This document shows positions 47,289 to 56,025 of a stretch of DNA of 64,000 nucleotides, one piece after another. Both the position numbers and the translations under genes were made by a program. The stretch spans positions 62,001-126,000 of the forward strand of contig NZ_FORD01000005.1 of assembly GCF_900113925.1 (NCBI RefSeq), given 5' to 3'. The DNA comes from Nitrosomonas sp. Nm34 (GTDB taxonomy: Bacteria > Pseudomonadota > Gammaproteobacteria > Burkholderiales > Nitrosomonadaceae). A model generated the notes under the pieces. That model searched no databases. It was not told the origin of the DNA and worked only from the letters and a program-made list of their open reading frames with translations. Every line of letters starts with the position of its first letter. Within the stretch, counting starts at the first letter, position 1.

Positions 47289-49796
47289 ATGAATCTTTTT
47301 CGACTCTCCTTTCGTATGCTGCGTCGTGATTGGCGCGCAGGTGAATTACGCATACTGGTGCTGGCACTCATGATTGCGGTGAGCAGTATCACCACGGTTG
47401 GATTTTTTGCTGATCGAGTGGAGCTTGCTCTTTCCAGAGAGAGTAATCGATTACTGGGTGCTGATTTACTCGTCATTGGCGATCGTCCTTTGTCAGCTCA
47501 TTATGCGGATAAAGCCGAGCAACTCGGTTTAAATACCGCTACATTGACCCGATTTTCCAGCATGGCGAGCAAGGAGGAGAATAATCTGCTGGCTGAAATC
47601 AGGGCCGTATCGACTGGCTATCCGCTACGGGGTGAATTGCGGCTTGCGCACACTGCCAGTGAAATCCTCACAGAGGAAAGGACCTATGTGGCGCAAGGGA
47701 TTCCTTCTCCAGGTACCGTCTGGATCGATGAAAAACTAATGGCGGGTCTCGATATTACTCCGGGGGAAACACTGGAATTAGGCGCTACCCGGATGACTGT
47801 AGCTGCATTGGTTGCGCGTGAGCCGGATTATTCGGTCGGCTTTATCAATATGGGAGCAAGATTATTGATGAATGCAGATGATCTGGTTGCGACCCATCCG
47901 ATTCAGCCAGGTAGTCGAGTTACCTATCAACTGTTAGTGGCGGGGGAAGAAAAACAGGTTGCCGAGTTTCGTAGCTGGGCGCAGAAGCAACTCGTGCCTG
48001 GACAACGCATCGAAGGCATACGTGATGCGCGTCCGGAAATCCGCTCCGCATTGGAGCGTGCAGAAAAATTCCTGAGTCTGACTGCGTTAGCAAGTGTAGT
48101 GGTTGCTGCTGCAGCCATGGCGCTTGCTGTGCGCCGTTTTACCCAGCGTCACCTTGATGGGTGTGCTATTATGCGCTGCCTGGGAGCAAGCCAGTCAACG
48201 ATATTGCATCTGTATCTGTATCATTTCGTCATATTGGGATTGGTGGCCAGTGGGTTAGGTTGTTTGCTGGGTTTTGTTGCACAAGAGTTTCTATCGCATT
48301 GGTTGGCAGGGTTGGTGGAAACCTCATTACCTTTGCCCAGTGGCTTACCCGCAGTGCATGGCTTATTGAGTGGTATGGTATTGCTGCTCGGCTTTTCCCT
48401 GCCCCCCTTGCTTAATTTACGGCGTGTGCCTGCGTTACGGGTGTTGCGTCGCGATTTCGGCATCACCAATCTGCATGGTCTGGCAGGGTACGCTTTTGGC
48501 CTGTTGGCGCTCTCGATCTTATTCATATGGGAAGCAGGCGAACTGCGCATGGGTATCCTAGTCATGCTAGGATTCATGGCTGCGATTGCAGTTTTTGCAT
48601 TACTCGGTTGGGTATTGATTAAGTTATTAATGCTGGTACGTCAGCAAGCTGCCAGTGCGTGGCGTTATGGGCTGGCTAATATCCGGCGCCGCACTATTGC
48701 GAGTCTGGTTCAATCGATTGCATTGGGGCTGGGTTTGATGGCGATGCTAGTACTCACCCTGATTCAGAGTGATTTACTAAGGGATTGGCGCACCAGCTTA
48801 CCGCCGAATACCCCTAACCGGTTTCTGATCAATATTCAACCTGATCAGTTACAGCCCTTGGCAGAATTTTTTGCACAGCATGGGATGCAGCAGCCTGATT
48901 TCTATCCGATGGTGCGGGGTCGCTTGATGACAATTAACGGCCAGCCAGTGCGCATCGATGATGATACCGAGGCACGGAAGAAGCAATTGCTCAACCGTGA
49001 ATTCAATCTGTCCTGGGCAGATAAACTCCAGTCGGATAATGAGATTGTGGCAGGCCGCTGGTGGCAGGGAGCAGATTCGCCTGAGAACGAATTATCCCTG
49101 GAGGAGGAAGTCGCGGGAATCATTGGGGTCAAATTAGGTGACCGGTTAACCTTTGATATTGCGGGCAGCCCGTTCTCCGCCACGATTACCAGCCTGCGGA
49201 AAGTTAACTGGGATACCTTTCGCGTTAATTTTTTTGTAATCGCCCGTCCCGGTGAGCTGGATGCGTATCCGATTAATTATGTCACCAGCTTTTATTTGCC
49301 ACCTTCACAAGTCGGCGTGATGCACGAATTGGTCAAAAGCTTCCCCCATTTGCTGGTGGTTGATGTGGCAACGGTGATCGAGCAAGTACAGAAAATGATT
49401 GCGCAAGTATCCCGTGCGATAGAATTTGTGTTCTTGTTTACTTTATTGGCTGGTTTTATCGTGCTTTATGCCGCTATTTCAGCAACCCAGGATGAGCGCA
49501 TTTATGAGGCGGCGATTTTTCGCACGTTAGGCGCCAAACGTAGGCAACTGGTCCGTGCCTGGGCGGCTGAATTTGCCATACTGGGTGGCCTGGTGGGGAT
49601 CTTTGCGTCAGCCGGTGCAAGCGTGCTTGCTTATGTGATTGCTCAGTATGTCTTGCATGTTCCATATACCTTTAACGCCTGGATTTGGCTCGTCGGCATT
49701 TTGGTGGGGATGATAGGTGTCACCATTGCAGGATTGCTGGGAACGCGCTCAACCCTGACACATCCTCCTCTGTGGACATTGCGCAAAGTCGGATAA
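47289..49796 (+). CDS. ybbP: FtsX-like ABC permease YbbP
   Basis: An 835-residue membrane protein. It starts SFRMLRRDWRAGELRILVLA and has two FtsX-type permease cores (about 260-420 and 720-830), with the second one at AISATQDERIYEAAIFRTLGAKRRQLVRAWAAEF (short form: AAIFRTLGAKRRQ). A large periplasmic loop follows the first membrane segment. Partner of YbbA. A 4.6-kb RND pair and a repeat separate the two genes here. Confidence 0.88.
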   Translation: MNLFRLSFRMLRRDWRAGELRILVLALMIAVSSITTVGFFADRVELALSRESNRLLGADLLVIGDRPLSAHYADKAEQLGLNTATLTRFSSMASKEENNLLAEIRAVSTGYPLRGELRLAHTASEILTEERTYVAQGIPSPGTVWIDEKLMAGLDITPGETLELGATRMTVAALVAREPDYSVGFINMGARLLMNADDLVATHPIQPGSRVTYQLLVAGEEKQVAEFRSWAQKQLVPGQRIEGIRDARPEIRSALERAEKFLSLTALASVVVAAAAMALAVRRFTQRHLDGCAIMRCLGASQSTILHLYLYHFVILGLVASGLGCLLGFVAQEFLSHWLAGLVETSLPLPSGLPAVHGLLSGMVLLLGFSLPPLLNLRRVPALRVLRRDFGITNLHGLAGYAFGLLALSILFIWEAGELRMGILVMLGFMAAIAVFALLGWVLIKLLMLVRQQAASAWRYGLANIRRRTIASLVQSIALGLGLMAMLVLTLIQSDLLRDWRTSLPPNTPNRFLINIQPDQLQPLAEFFAQHGMQQPDFYPMVRGRLMTINGQPVRIDDDTEARKKQLLNREFNLSWADKLQSDNEIVAGRWWQGADSPENELSLEEEVAGIIGVKLGDRLTFDIAGSPFSATITSLRKVNWDTFRVNFFVIARPGELDAYPINYVTSFYLPPSQVGVMHELVKSFPHLLVVDVATVIEQVQKMIAQVSRAIEFVFLFTLLAGFIVLYAAISATQDERIYEAAIFRTLGAKRRQLVRAWAAEFAILGGLVGIFASAGASVLAYVIAQYVLHVPYTFNAWIWLVGILVGMIGVTIAGLLGTRSTLTHPPLWTLRKVG

Positions 49797-50033
49797 AGAA
49801 AGTGATCTAAAGGAGAGGATAAGGCTGAAAATCATTGTTATGCTTCTCCCATCCTTATAGCACATTGCCAACTTTCCTGGGCGGTTAAACAACTCGATTC
49901 ATCACTTATTATTAGCATACAATATGCCGACTTAATAATTAGGGTGATGGAATGCTTGCGGTCATGCTAAAACTGTCCTGAGTATCCAGAAAAACAGTTG
50001 GAGGCGTGCTACTTTCTTTATTTCTTATAAGCA

Positions 50034-51608
50034 ATGGAAAAACAAGTTTTAAATCTATGTCTGATTGCGCCCATTCAACCGGCGCTTTGCGATGCTTATC
50101 GCCGGGTTCTGCGCCTTTTAGAGCAGAGCCGGGAATCAGTTGGTGCTGTCATTATCAACAGAGGATCAAGCTCGTTACAGGAGGAAACGGGTTGGACAAC
50201 CTTCCAGTCTCTGACCGATCTTGATTCGGAGGAGAGAAAGCCGGATATGTATCTTTGTTGGGATCTGTTGGCGATCAATGAGATACTAGGCAAGACTTCC
50301 TGTCAGCCTGTGGTTTACGGCGTGACGGTCTACGGCATCTTGCAAGGGGTTTTCCCGGTGCATCCCTGCATCGTGGGTTATCTTTCCGATATACCCTTAC
50401 TGCGAGGGATTTTGGTGGAGTGCGGTATTCCACTGAATCGGCAATTCAGCCTTGCCGCCGGGATAGAGGAGAAGAACTGTCCTTCTACCGAGTCAATGGC
50501 TGCTCAACGGAATGACGTACAACCAAATGGTGTACTCGTAATATCCGATGACGCTGCCTTTAGCTCAACCGTGGCGGCTGCCTGCGAAGTGTTAGGTATG
50601 CGGCTCGAACGCTTGTCCTATGCCACATGCTTGCAGGGAATTCCACCCGAGTTTTATGCACGTTATAGCTGTGTGATCGCAACCGGTCAACCGGCGCTTC
50701 AAGCCGCGGCAGCCGGCGCTGCCGTTATCATAGCGGATGAGCGGGGCAGTGCTGGGCTGCTGACGCGGGAAAACCTGACTCGGGTGCTTGATGCACATGC
50801 GGGACCGGCTTGCTTTGAACATCCTGCTGGGACAGAAGCCTTTATGTCAGCTCTGGGAGACAGCCAGGCTGTGGAGACAGACGTTCTGGCTCAGCAGCTT
50901 TGTTTAAGTCACAGTGTGACAGCGCGTGCGCATCAGTTCTCTGTCTGGCTACGGCAGACGCACAAGAATGCAGCAGCAGGCATCTCCGACCGGAATGACG
51001 CCGCAGAAAAACCTCAATTGCGCAGCATCGCGGCGATGACGAGTATGGCAGCTTGTAAGATAAGCACGACGCTCACCCTGGCCTTGCAGGAAAATTACCG
51101 TTCCTTCTCTTCGTCACCTTCTACCGAAGTGTTAGTTGAGTGCAGCACACTCGTCAAAATCGTTCCCCAGCCATGTCTACCGTTAAGCCGTTATATTGCT
51201 GTCGATGAAGAACACGCTTTGGCGGGATTGTTTGGTGAGGGTTGGTCTGCCAATGAGCCATGGGGCCGCTGGACAGACGGTTCTGATGCGACGATCCAAT
51301 TCGAAACCGAGACAGTGGACGATCACATTGAGCTGTTACTCCATCTTCGCACTTATTTGCCGCCGGACCGCTTGTTTCAGCGCGTGGTGGTGAGTATTAA
51401 TAGCCGCCCTCTATTATGCTGGAGATTAGACCGTAGCACGCACAACACGCCTTTTAGCCTGCCATTGACTCCGGAATATCTGGATGGGAAAAGTACGTAC
51501 CGAATTAAGTTTCAACTACCAGACGCCAGTTCACCTCAGGCTTGGGGAAAGAATGACTCACGCAAACTTGGGTTGGGGCTGGCTGGACTTGAACTACTCA
51601 GGGGTTAA
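50034..51608 (+). CDS. Glycosyltransferase-like protein with C-terminal carbohydrate-type domain
   Basis: A 524-residue cytoplasmic protein. The first 100 or so residues read as a formyltransferase/sugar-binding-like start; the middle part, about 160-265 (CVIATGQPALQAAAAGAAVIIAD), resembles the C-terminal half of a GT-B glycosyltransferase. The last 130 residues contain GEGWSANEPWGRWTDGSDA, a block found in domains attached to glycan-making proteins. No complete active site is seen. It is a single gene with a strong terminator. The function is uncertain. Confidence 0.5.
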   Translation: MEKQVLNLCLIAPIQPALCDAYRRVLRLLEQSRESVGAVIINRGSSSLQEETGWTTFQSLTDLDSEERKPDMYLCWDLLAINEILGKTSCQPVVYGVTVYGILQGVFPVHPCIVGYLSDIPLLRGILVECGIPLNRQFSLAAGIEEKNCPSTESMAAQRNDVQPNGVLVISDDAAFSSTVAAACEVLGMRLERLSYATCLQGIPPEFYARYSCVIATGQPALQAAAAGAAVIIADERGSAGLLTRENLTRVLDAHAGPACFEHPAGTEAFMSALGDSQAVETDVLAQQLCLSHSVTARAHQFSVWLRQTHKNAAAGISDRNDAAEKPQLRSIAAMTSMAACKISTTLTLALQENYRSFSSSPSTEVLVECSTLVKIVPQPCLPLSRYIAVDEEHALAGLFGEGWSANEPWGRWTDGSDATIQFETETVDDHIELLLHLRTYLPPDRLFQRVVVSINSRPLLCWRLDRSTHNTPFSLPLTPEYLDGKSTYRIKFQLPDASSPQAWGKNDSRKLGLGLAGLELLRG

Positions 51609-51786
51609 GAGCAGGAATCTATGCTTCAAGAACCTGATACTACTAATATTCCTTCATAATTCAAAATTTCCATTTCATAAGTTCTTTCAGCTCGTTGCGT
51701 TTACAATGAGTGAGTTGACTCATCGTAATAGATTATTTCTTGCCAATTGTTACCCTGTCCGTAATTTAATTTCTCTGACCATCAAC

Positions 51787-51832
51787 AGCACCCAACCCAA
51801 TTTAACTAACGAAAGTTAAATTGGTGGTGCTT
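51787..51832 (+). terminator. Long hairpin after the glycosyltransferase-like gene
   Basis: CCAATTTAACT and AGTTAAATTGG form a perfect inner stem around six bases, extended outward by AGCACC with GGTGCT across a small bulge. A likely transcription stop. Confidence 0.75.
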
Positions 51833-51967
51833 AAGCACATGTACAGGTTATTGTAGCCCACATTGTGAAAGCCTGTAATAGCAATAGCTATCCATATAAC
51901 TATATTTCCTACATCGAGATAGGAAAAAGTGCCTGCAATATTCATTTCCAATAATATTTCTGACATA

Positions 51968-51982
51968 TAGGAAAGATTCCTA
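51968..51982. promoter_or_regulatory. Palindromic box TAGGA-N5-TCCTA (site 1)
   Basis: TAGGAAAGATTCCTA. It has the same 15-base span as sites 2 and 3. A dimeric, possibly NarL/LuxR-type, regulator could bind it; that is inference. Confidence 0.55.
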
Positions 51983-52069
51983 CATAAAGTAGGGGTAATT
52001 CATATAATATTTAATTTAAGTAATAAAAATTCCTACATCATATTAAGAAAATCTCTTATAATATTTCCC

Positions 52070-52092
52070 AATGTAGGAAAAGATCCTACATT
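52070..52092. promoter_or_regulatory. Palindromic box TAGGA-N5-TCCTA (site 2, longest)
   Basis: The core TAGGAAAAGATCCTA at 52074-52088 is extended by AATG and CATT on either side to a 23-base inverted repeat. It sits about 325 bases ahead of Hint gene 1. Confidence 0.65.
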
Positions 52093-52414
52093 GGAAAGGA
52101 GAATTCCTTATATTATTTTTCGTATTTTGATTAAATAAGTTTGGGAAATTTGAGATAAAAGCTTGCGCAAACGAATGACGGTGTGAAGTGAATGATGTTA
52201 GGCGATACTCAAAAGCTGATTGATAGGCGTTACGCCAAAATGAAGTTTAATAAAACTCTCTGGGTTCGTTTTATAGCGCGTTTCTGATAAGGAAGCGAAT
52301 GATTTAAAGATTTATGACTTAGAAAATTTAACGACTGACACACTTTTTCTTTATCGCTGTGATGCACACACAGCGAATTACTAACTATTTTATGAACCAG
52401 GGAGAACAAAGAAT

Positions 52415-53371
52415 ATGGCTCTAACTTATTCAAGCGTAATTATTAGTAGTGTTGCTGGTGATAATACTATAAATGGAGCTGAAGCTTCTGATGGCTTTAG
52501 TATTTTAGGCACGGGTGCCTTTTCAAATGGTAGCCTTAAAAACGGCGATTCTATTACAGTTACGATTACGTGGGATGACCCAGCAACTGGTACTAAATCG
52601 CAAGCTAATTTTACAGCTACAGCTTCGGATGTTGTTAAATCAGGTTCCAATGGAACATTCAATTGGACCATTAACGAAACTTCAACGCAGTTTTCTAATC
52701 TTGCACTAGTTTTAGGTGCAGGCACTGTGAAGGTCACCTTTCCTGGGTCTGTAAATTCAAATACTTTTGATTATACTTTCGCCTGTTTCCTTCGTGGTAC
52801 TCGAGTGCTGACTCGACATGGTTATTGCCCAGTCGAGGAACTAGCGGTGGGTGATGAAGTACGAACACTGAGTGGAGGCTGGCAACCCTTGCGCTGGATT
52901 GGTCATCAACGTATCACTACCCCTTTCGGTTTGGCAAAGGGCGCGCCGGTGCGTATTACTGCTGGTGCTTTCGGGCCAGCGCTGCCGGAACGAGATGTCT
53001 GCGTTTCGCAAGATCACGCAGTTTTTTTCCGTAATCAGCTCATTCCCGCCAGATTTTTAGTCAACGGAATAACGGTATTTCGCGATACTAGTGTCAAGGA
53101 CATCGAATACTTCCATCTGCTGCTTGACCAGCATGCGGTGATTTTCTCGGAAGGATTGGCCACCGAGAGTTATGTGCCATGTGAAAATATCGATTGGTTC
53201 GATAATACCGCAGAATGCCCGCAAGCATTGCTGAACGCTATCCGCGCCGGAACCGCGGAGTGCTTGAGTGAATGCTATCCGCGTAAAACCACTGGTCCTG
53301 CCGTGGAAGCGGCTCGCGCCTTATTGGCCCGTTTTGCGCCAGCGGATGCCAAGGAGCGCGCGGTAGGTTAA
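52415..53371 (+). CDS. Hint-domain autoprocessing protein, copy 1
   Basis: A 318-residue protein. Residues 1-122 form a beta-rich, Thr/Ser/Asn-rich passenger (VAGDNTINGAEASDG). The Hint domain starts at C124 (ACFLRGTRVLTRHGY), the nucleophile that would cut the chain; SQDHAVFF is its second conserved block with the catalytic His. A helical end follows. No signal peptide is seen. CCAGGGAGAA precedes the ATG. It probably splits after residue 123 and may be exported by a non-Sec route. A paralogue lies 600 bases downstream with nearly the same Hint part but a different passenger. Confidence 0.85.
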   Translation: MALTYSSVIISSVAGDNTINGAEASDGFSILGTGAFSNGSLKNGDSITVTITWDDPATGTKSQANFTATASDVVKSGSNGTFNWTINETSTQFSNLALVLGAGTVKVTFPGSVNSNTFDYTFACFLRGTRVLTRHGYCPVEELAVGDEVRTLSGGWQPLRWIGHQRITTPFGLAKGAPVRITAGAFGPALPERDVCVSQDHAVFFRNQLIPARFLVNGITVFRDTSVKDIEYFHLLLDQHAVIFSEGLATESYVPCENIDWFDNTAECPQALLNAIRAGTAECLSECYPRKTTGPAVEAARALLARFAPADAKERAVG

Positions 53372-53391
53372 CTTGCAGTTCAACACCTGGT

Positions 53392-53414
53392 CGATGGCAG
53401 ATTTTTCGCCATCG
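53392..53414 (+). terminator. Hairpin after Hint gene 1
   Basis: CGATGGC and GCCATCG around a loop of nine bases, 20 bases after the stop. A decayed form of the same sequence (TGGCAGATTTTTCGCTATC) follows Hint gene 2, so the terminator was duplicated with the gene. Confidence 0.65.
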
Positions 53415-53464
53415 GCTAGGGTAGTGCGTGCAAGATATGCTGATTCACGGCAATTTTCTAGCGG

Positions 53465-53490
53465 AAGCATTGACGAAAATGTCAATGCTT
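53465..53490. other. Hairpin in gap between Hint genes
   Basis: AAGCATTGAC and GTCAATGCTT around six bases. The rest of 53415-53730 has no clear gene; a 103-codon frame there lacks any familiar motif. Confidence 0.5.
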
Positions 53491-53733
53491 TCAACTGTCT
53501 GCTTCAATTCTCTCCGAATTTTAATCTCTAATCTACATGACCGAACAAAAAAGTGTTGTAGATATTACTTCCTCATTTCTCATTTAAATCTACTCCAAGA
53601 TTTTTTCTTGATTGGTCGGGTGGAAAACCCAGACTCGATTCACTTCAATTGTGCAAATAAATTTTTGATACTTGCACTACAGGTATTAGCCACTGTTGCC
53701 GATATAGTAATCATCCGAAATAATCTACTGTTC

Positions 53734-53754
53734 ATGTAGGAACAATCCCTACAT
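53734..53754. promoter_or_regulatory. Palindromic box TAGGA-N5-CCCTA (site 3)
   Basis: ATGTAGGAACAATCCCTACA, one mismatch from symmetric. It is about 215 bases ahead of Hint gene 2 and is followed by AGGATAATTCCTT, close to AGGAGAATTCCTT after site 2. Confidence 0.65.
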
Positions 53755-53967
53755 TCGAACAGGATAATTCCTTGCAGCACTCATTATTTCGATTAAAGAA
53801 ATGAAAAAAAGCTTGAATAAGTGCTTGCGCAAAGCGAATAACGTTTTAAGCAGTGCTGAAAGCTGATTGAGATCCGTTTTTGTCAAAAATAAGCTTAAAC
53901 AAAGCTTTATTGATAATGCACACACGGAGAATTTCCCACTATTTCATGTGCCAGGGAGAATAGTAAC

Positions 53968-54975
53968 ATGGCTAAAAATGATGATCATGATGATGACAGC
54001 ATGGCTATCACTTATACAGGTATCACTATCAAGAATGTTGCAGGTGGTAATGATTTTATTTCCAAGAACGATGCGACTAAAAATGGCTTTAAAGTGCGGG
54101 GCGAAGGTAAGTTTGCAATAAACGGCGAAAACGGTACTCTCGAAAAAGAGGATGAGATTGCGGTTATGGTCACATGGTCTGACGGAACCCATACTTTCAG
54201 TCAAAACATGGACGCCGTAGTGGATGGTGTGAATAAAAATAAAGGTACATTTAATTGGCACATTGAGGAAAACAAAACTTTTGAAAGCAAGTATACTGGC
54301 GCCGGGCTCAACTTGGGTGAAGGCACCGTTACGGTGACATTTCCAGGGTTGATAAGTGGTAGTGAAACTTATCACTACGGCCACGCCTGTTTCCTTCGCG
54401 GCACCCGCATTCTGACCCGGCATGGTTACTGCCCGGTGGAGGAGTTAGCTGTGGGTGACGAGGTGCACACGTTGAACAGCGGCTGGCAACCCTTGCGGTG
54501 GATTGGCCAGCAACGCATCGCTACCCCTTTCAGTCTGGCAAAGAGTGCTCCAGTGCGCATAACCGCTGGCGCTTTCGGGCCAGCGCTGCCGGAAAGAGAT
54601 ATCTGTGTCTCGCAGGATCATGCGGTTTTTTTTCGCAATCAGCTTATTTCCGCCAGATTTCTGATTAACGGCGTGACTGTGTTTCGCGATACTCGTATCA
54701 AGAACATCGAATACTTTCATTTGCTGCTTGACCGGCACGCGGTGATCTTCTCGGAAGGGCTTGCGACCGAGAGTTATGTGCCGTGTGAAAATATCGAGTG
54801 GTTTGATAATATCTCAGAATGCCCGCAGGCATTGTTGAACGCCATCCGTAGCGGTACCGCGGAATGCTTGAGCGAATGTTATCCGCACAAAACCACTGGT
54901 CCTGCTGTGGAAGCAGCGCGTGCCCTCTTGGCCCGTTTTACGCCAGCGAAGACTAAGTACCGCTTAGTAGGCTAG
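53968..54975 (+). CDS. Hint-domain autoprocessing protein, copy 2
   Basis: A 335-residue paralogue of the gene at 52415. It has an added acidic leader (MAKNDDHDDDS), then MAITYTGITIKNVAGGN, which aligns with the start of copy 1. The passenger (12-140) is much diverged, while the Hint part from C141 (ACFLRGTRILTRHGY) has only about 20 substitutions in about 180 residues by eye. SQDHAVFF is kept. The same CCAGGGAGAA ribosome site is used. Both copies would release their passenger at Cys. Confidence 0.85.
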   Translation: MAKNDDHDDDSMAITYTGITIKNVAGGNDFISKNDATKNGFKVRGEGKFAINGENGTLEKEDEIAVMVTWSDGTHTFSQNMDAVVDGVNKNKGTFNWHIEENKTFESKYTGAGLNLGEGTVTVTFPGLISGSETYHYGHACFLRGTRILTRHGYCPVEELAVGDEVHTLNSGWQPLRWIGQQRIATPFSLAKSAPVRITAGAFGPALPERDICVSQDHAVFFRNQLISARFLINGVTVFRDTRIKNIEYFHLLLDRHAVIFSEGLATESYVPCENIEWFDNISECPQALLNAIRSGTAECLSECYPHKTTGPAVEAARALLARFTPAKTKYRLVG

Positions 54976-55046
54976 TTCCTATTCCGATTCCGGCCGTGGC
55001 AGATTTTTCGCTATCAATTCGGTTGGTTCGTATAAAACATACTGGA

Positions 55047-55077
55047 TAGAAAGCTATTTTTACATCATAGCTTTCTA
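55047..55077 (+). terminator. Hairpin after Hint gene 2
   Basis: TAGAAAGCTA and TAGCTTTCTA form a perfect 10-bp stem around 11 bases. It lies between the Hint gene and the convergent ferritin-like genes. Confidence 0.65.
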
Positions 55078-55261
55078 CACGACGTTTAGCTTATGCAGTA
55101 TTAGTCAGTTAAAAAAGAAGTTAACTCTTCGTCAGAAACTGTTTGGAAGCGCCTGCTTTTAAGCTGGTTTCCTCAACATAATACGAAACATGGCGATGTA
55201 AACCCAGGCTTCATCAGTACGTTACATTCAGCGCCAGGATGCAAAATTTATAATCAATTGC

Positions 55262-56014
55262 TCAGGTTCCGACCGTGTCTTTTATGACCATCTCCTTAAA
55301 CCATTGGCGAATAGAAACAAGATGCTCGTCTTCTTCCCGCAACGCCTGCTGGAAATCCCGAGCCATATCTTCCATACCCATCTTTTCGGCCAGCATGATA
55401 AGCATCCGCCAGCCATCGTTATCTGCCAGCTCCGCGGTTAGCATGGCTTCCAGGCAGTGTGCTACCGATGTGCGCGGATCAGTCAGCACCTGTATCAGGC
55501 CGAGCGAAATCACCCCGTCTACATCGGCCGATGGTGTCTGTGCAGTTGGATCCGCGCCGATGGATCGGATCACGTTTTCCACGAGCTTGAAATGCTGAAA
55601 CTCTTCATTCCGGAACTCGTGCAATCTATCAAGTGGAATATGGGCACCCATCGGTGCTGCTGAACACTTCGTTATGAGCGCATCATAAAGCCTCACGCCG
55701 GTACGCTCAAACGCAAGCCGGCAGCCGAGCTTGTCTATAAATCCTTCAGGGCTTTTGCCCATCAGTTTTTCCATTGCAGTGCTTGCCATCCCTTTCAGCG
55801 TACTTGGCAGCGGAACTGACCCTAACACGTCAGCCCCGGCGATATATTCCTGGCGCATCTGTGCAATAGCCTGTTCATCTCCGGATGAGGAAGCAGGAGT
55901 CACTTTAGCCAGCGCCATCATTTCCTTTATATCAATCGGGGATATGTCTATTCCTGAACGATTTTTTCCTAAAACAGTGGTTTTATCCATGGTGATGAAC
56001 CTCTCGTTGTCCAT
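55262..56014 (-). CDS. Ferritin-like domain protein
   Basis: A 250-residue protein with a four-helix ferritin-like fold at about 85-240. Metal-ligand-type Glu and E-x2-H pairs are visible: AFERTGVRLYDAL, FRNEEFQHFKLVEN, CLEAMLTAELADNDGW and REEDEHLVSIRQW. It lies 11 bases after a second ferritin-like gene on the same strand, so the two probably form an operon. It may bind iron or manganese and reduce peroxide; not shown. Confidence 0.75.
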   Translation of the reverse strand: MDNERFITMDKTTVLGKNRSGIDISPIDIKEMMALAKVTPASSSGDEQAIAQMRQEYIAGADVLGSVPLPSTLKGMASTAMEKLMGKSPEGFIDKLGCRLAFERTGVRLYDALITKCSAAPMGAHIPLDRLHEFRNEEFQHFKLVENVIRSIGADPTAQTPSADVDGVISLGLIQVLTDPRTSVAHCLEAMLTAELADNDGWRMLIMLAEKMGMEDMARDFQQALREEDEHLVSIRQWFKEMVIKDTVGT

Positions 56015-56025
56015 ATCTAGAAGCC

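Larger units (their letters stand above)
51833..52414. promoter_or_regulatory. AT-rich upstream region of Hint gene 1
   Basis: 580 bases with no gene but several TTCCTA/TAGGAA motifs in both senses, two of them arranged as palindromes (see separate entries). The block from 52070 to about 52170 is related to the region before Hint gene 2, down to AAGCTTG and TGCGCAAA. Confidence 0.65.

Noticed and set aside
53428..53739. 103-codon frame between the Hint genes
   Set aside because: GTG start without a ribosome site, AT-rich low-information product, no familiar block.
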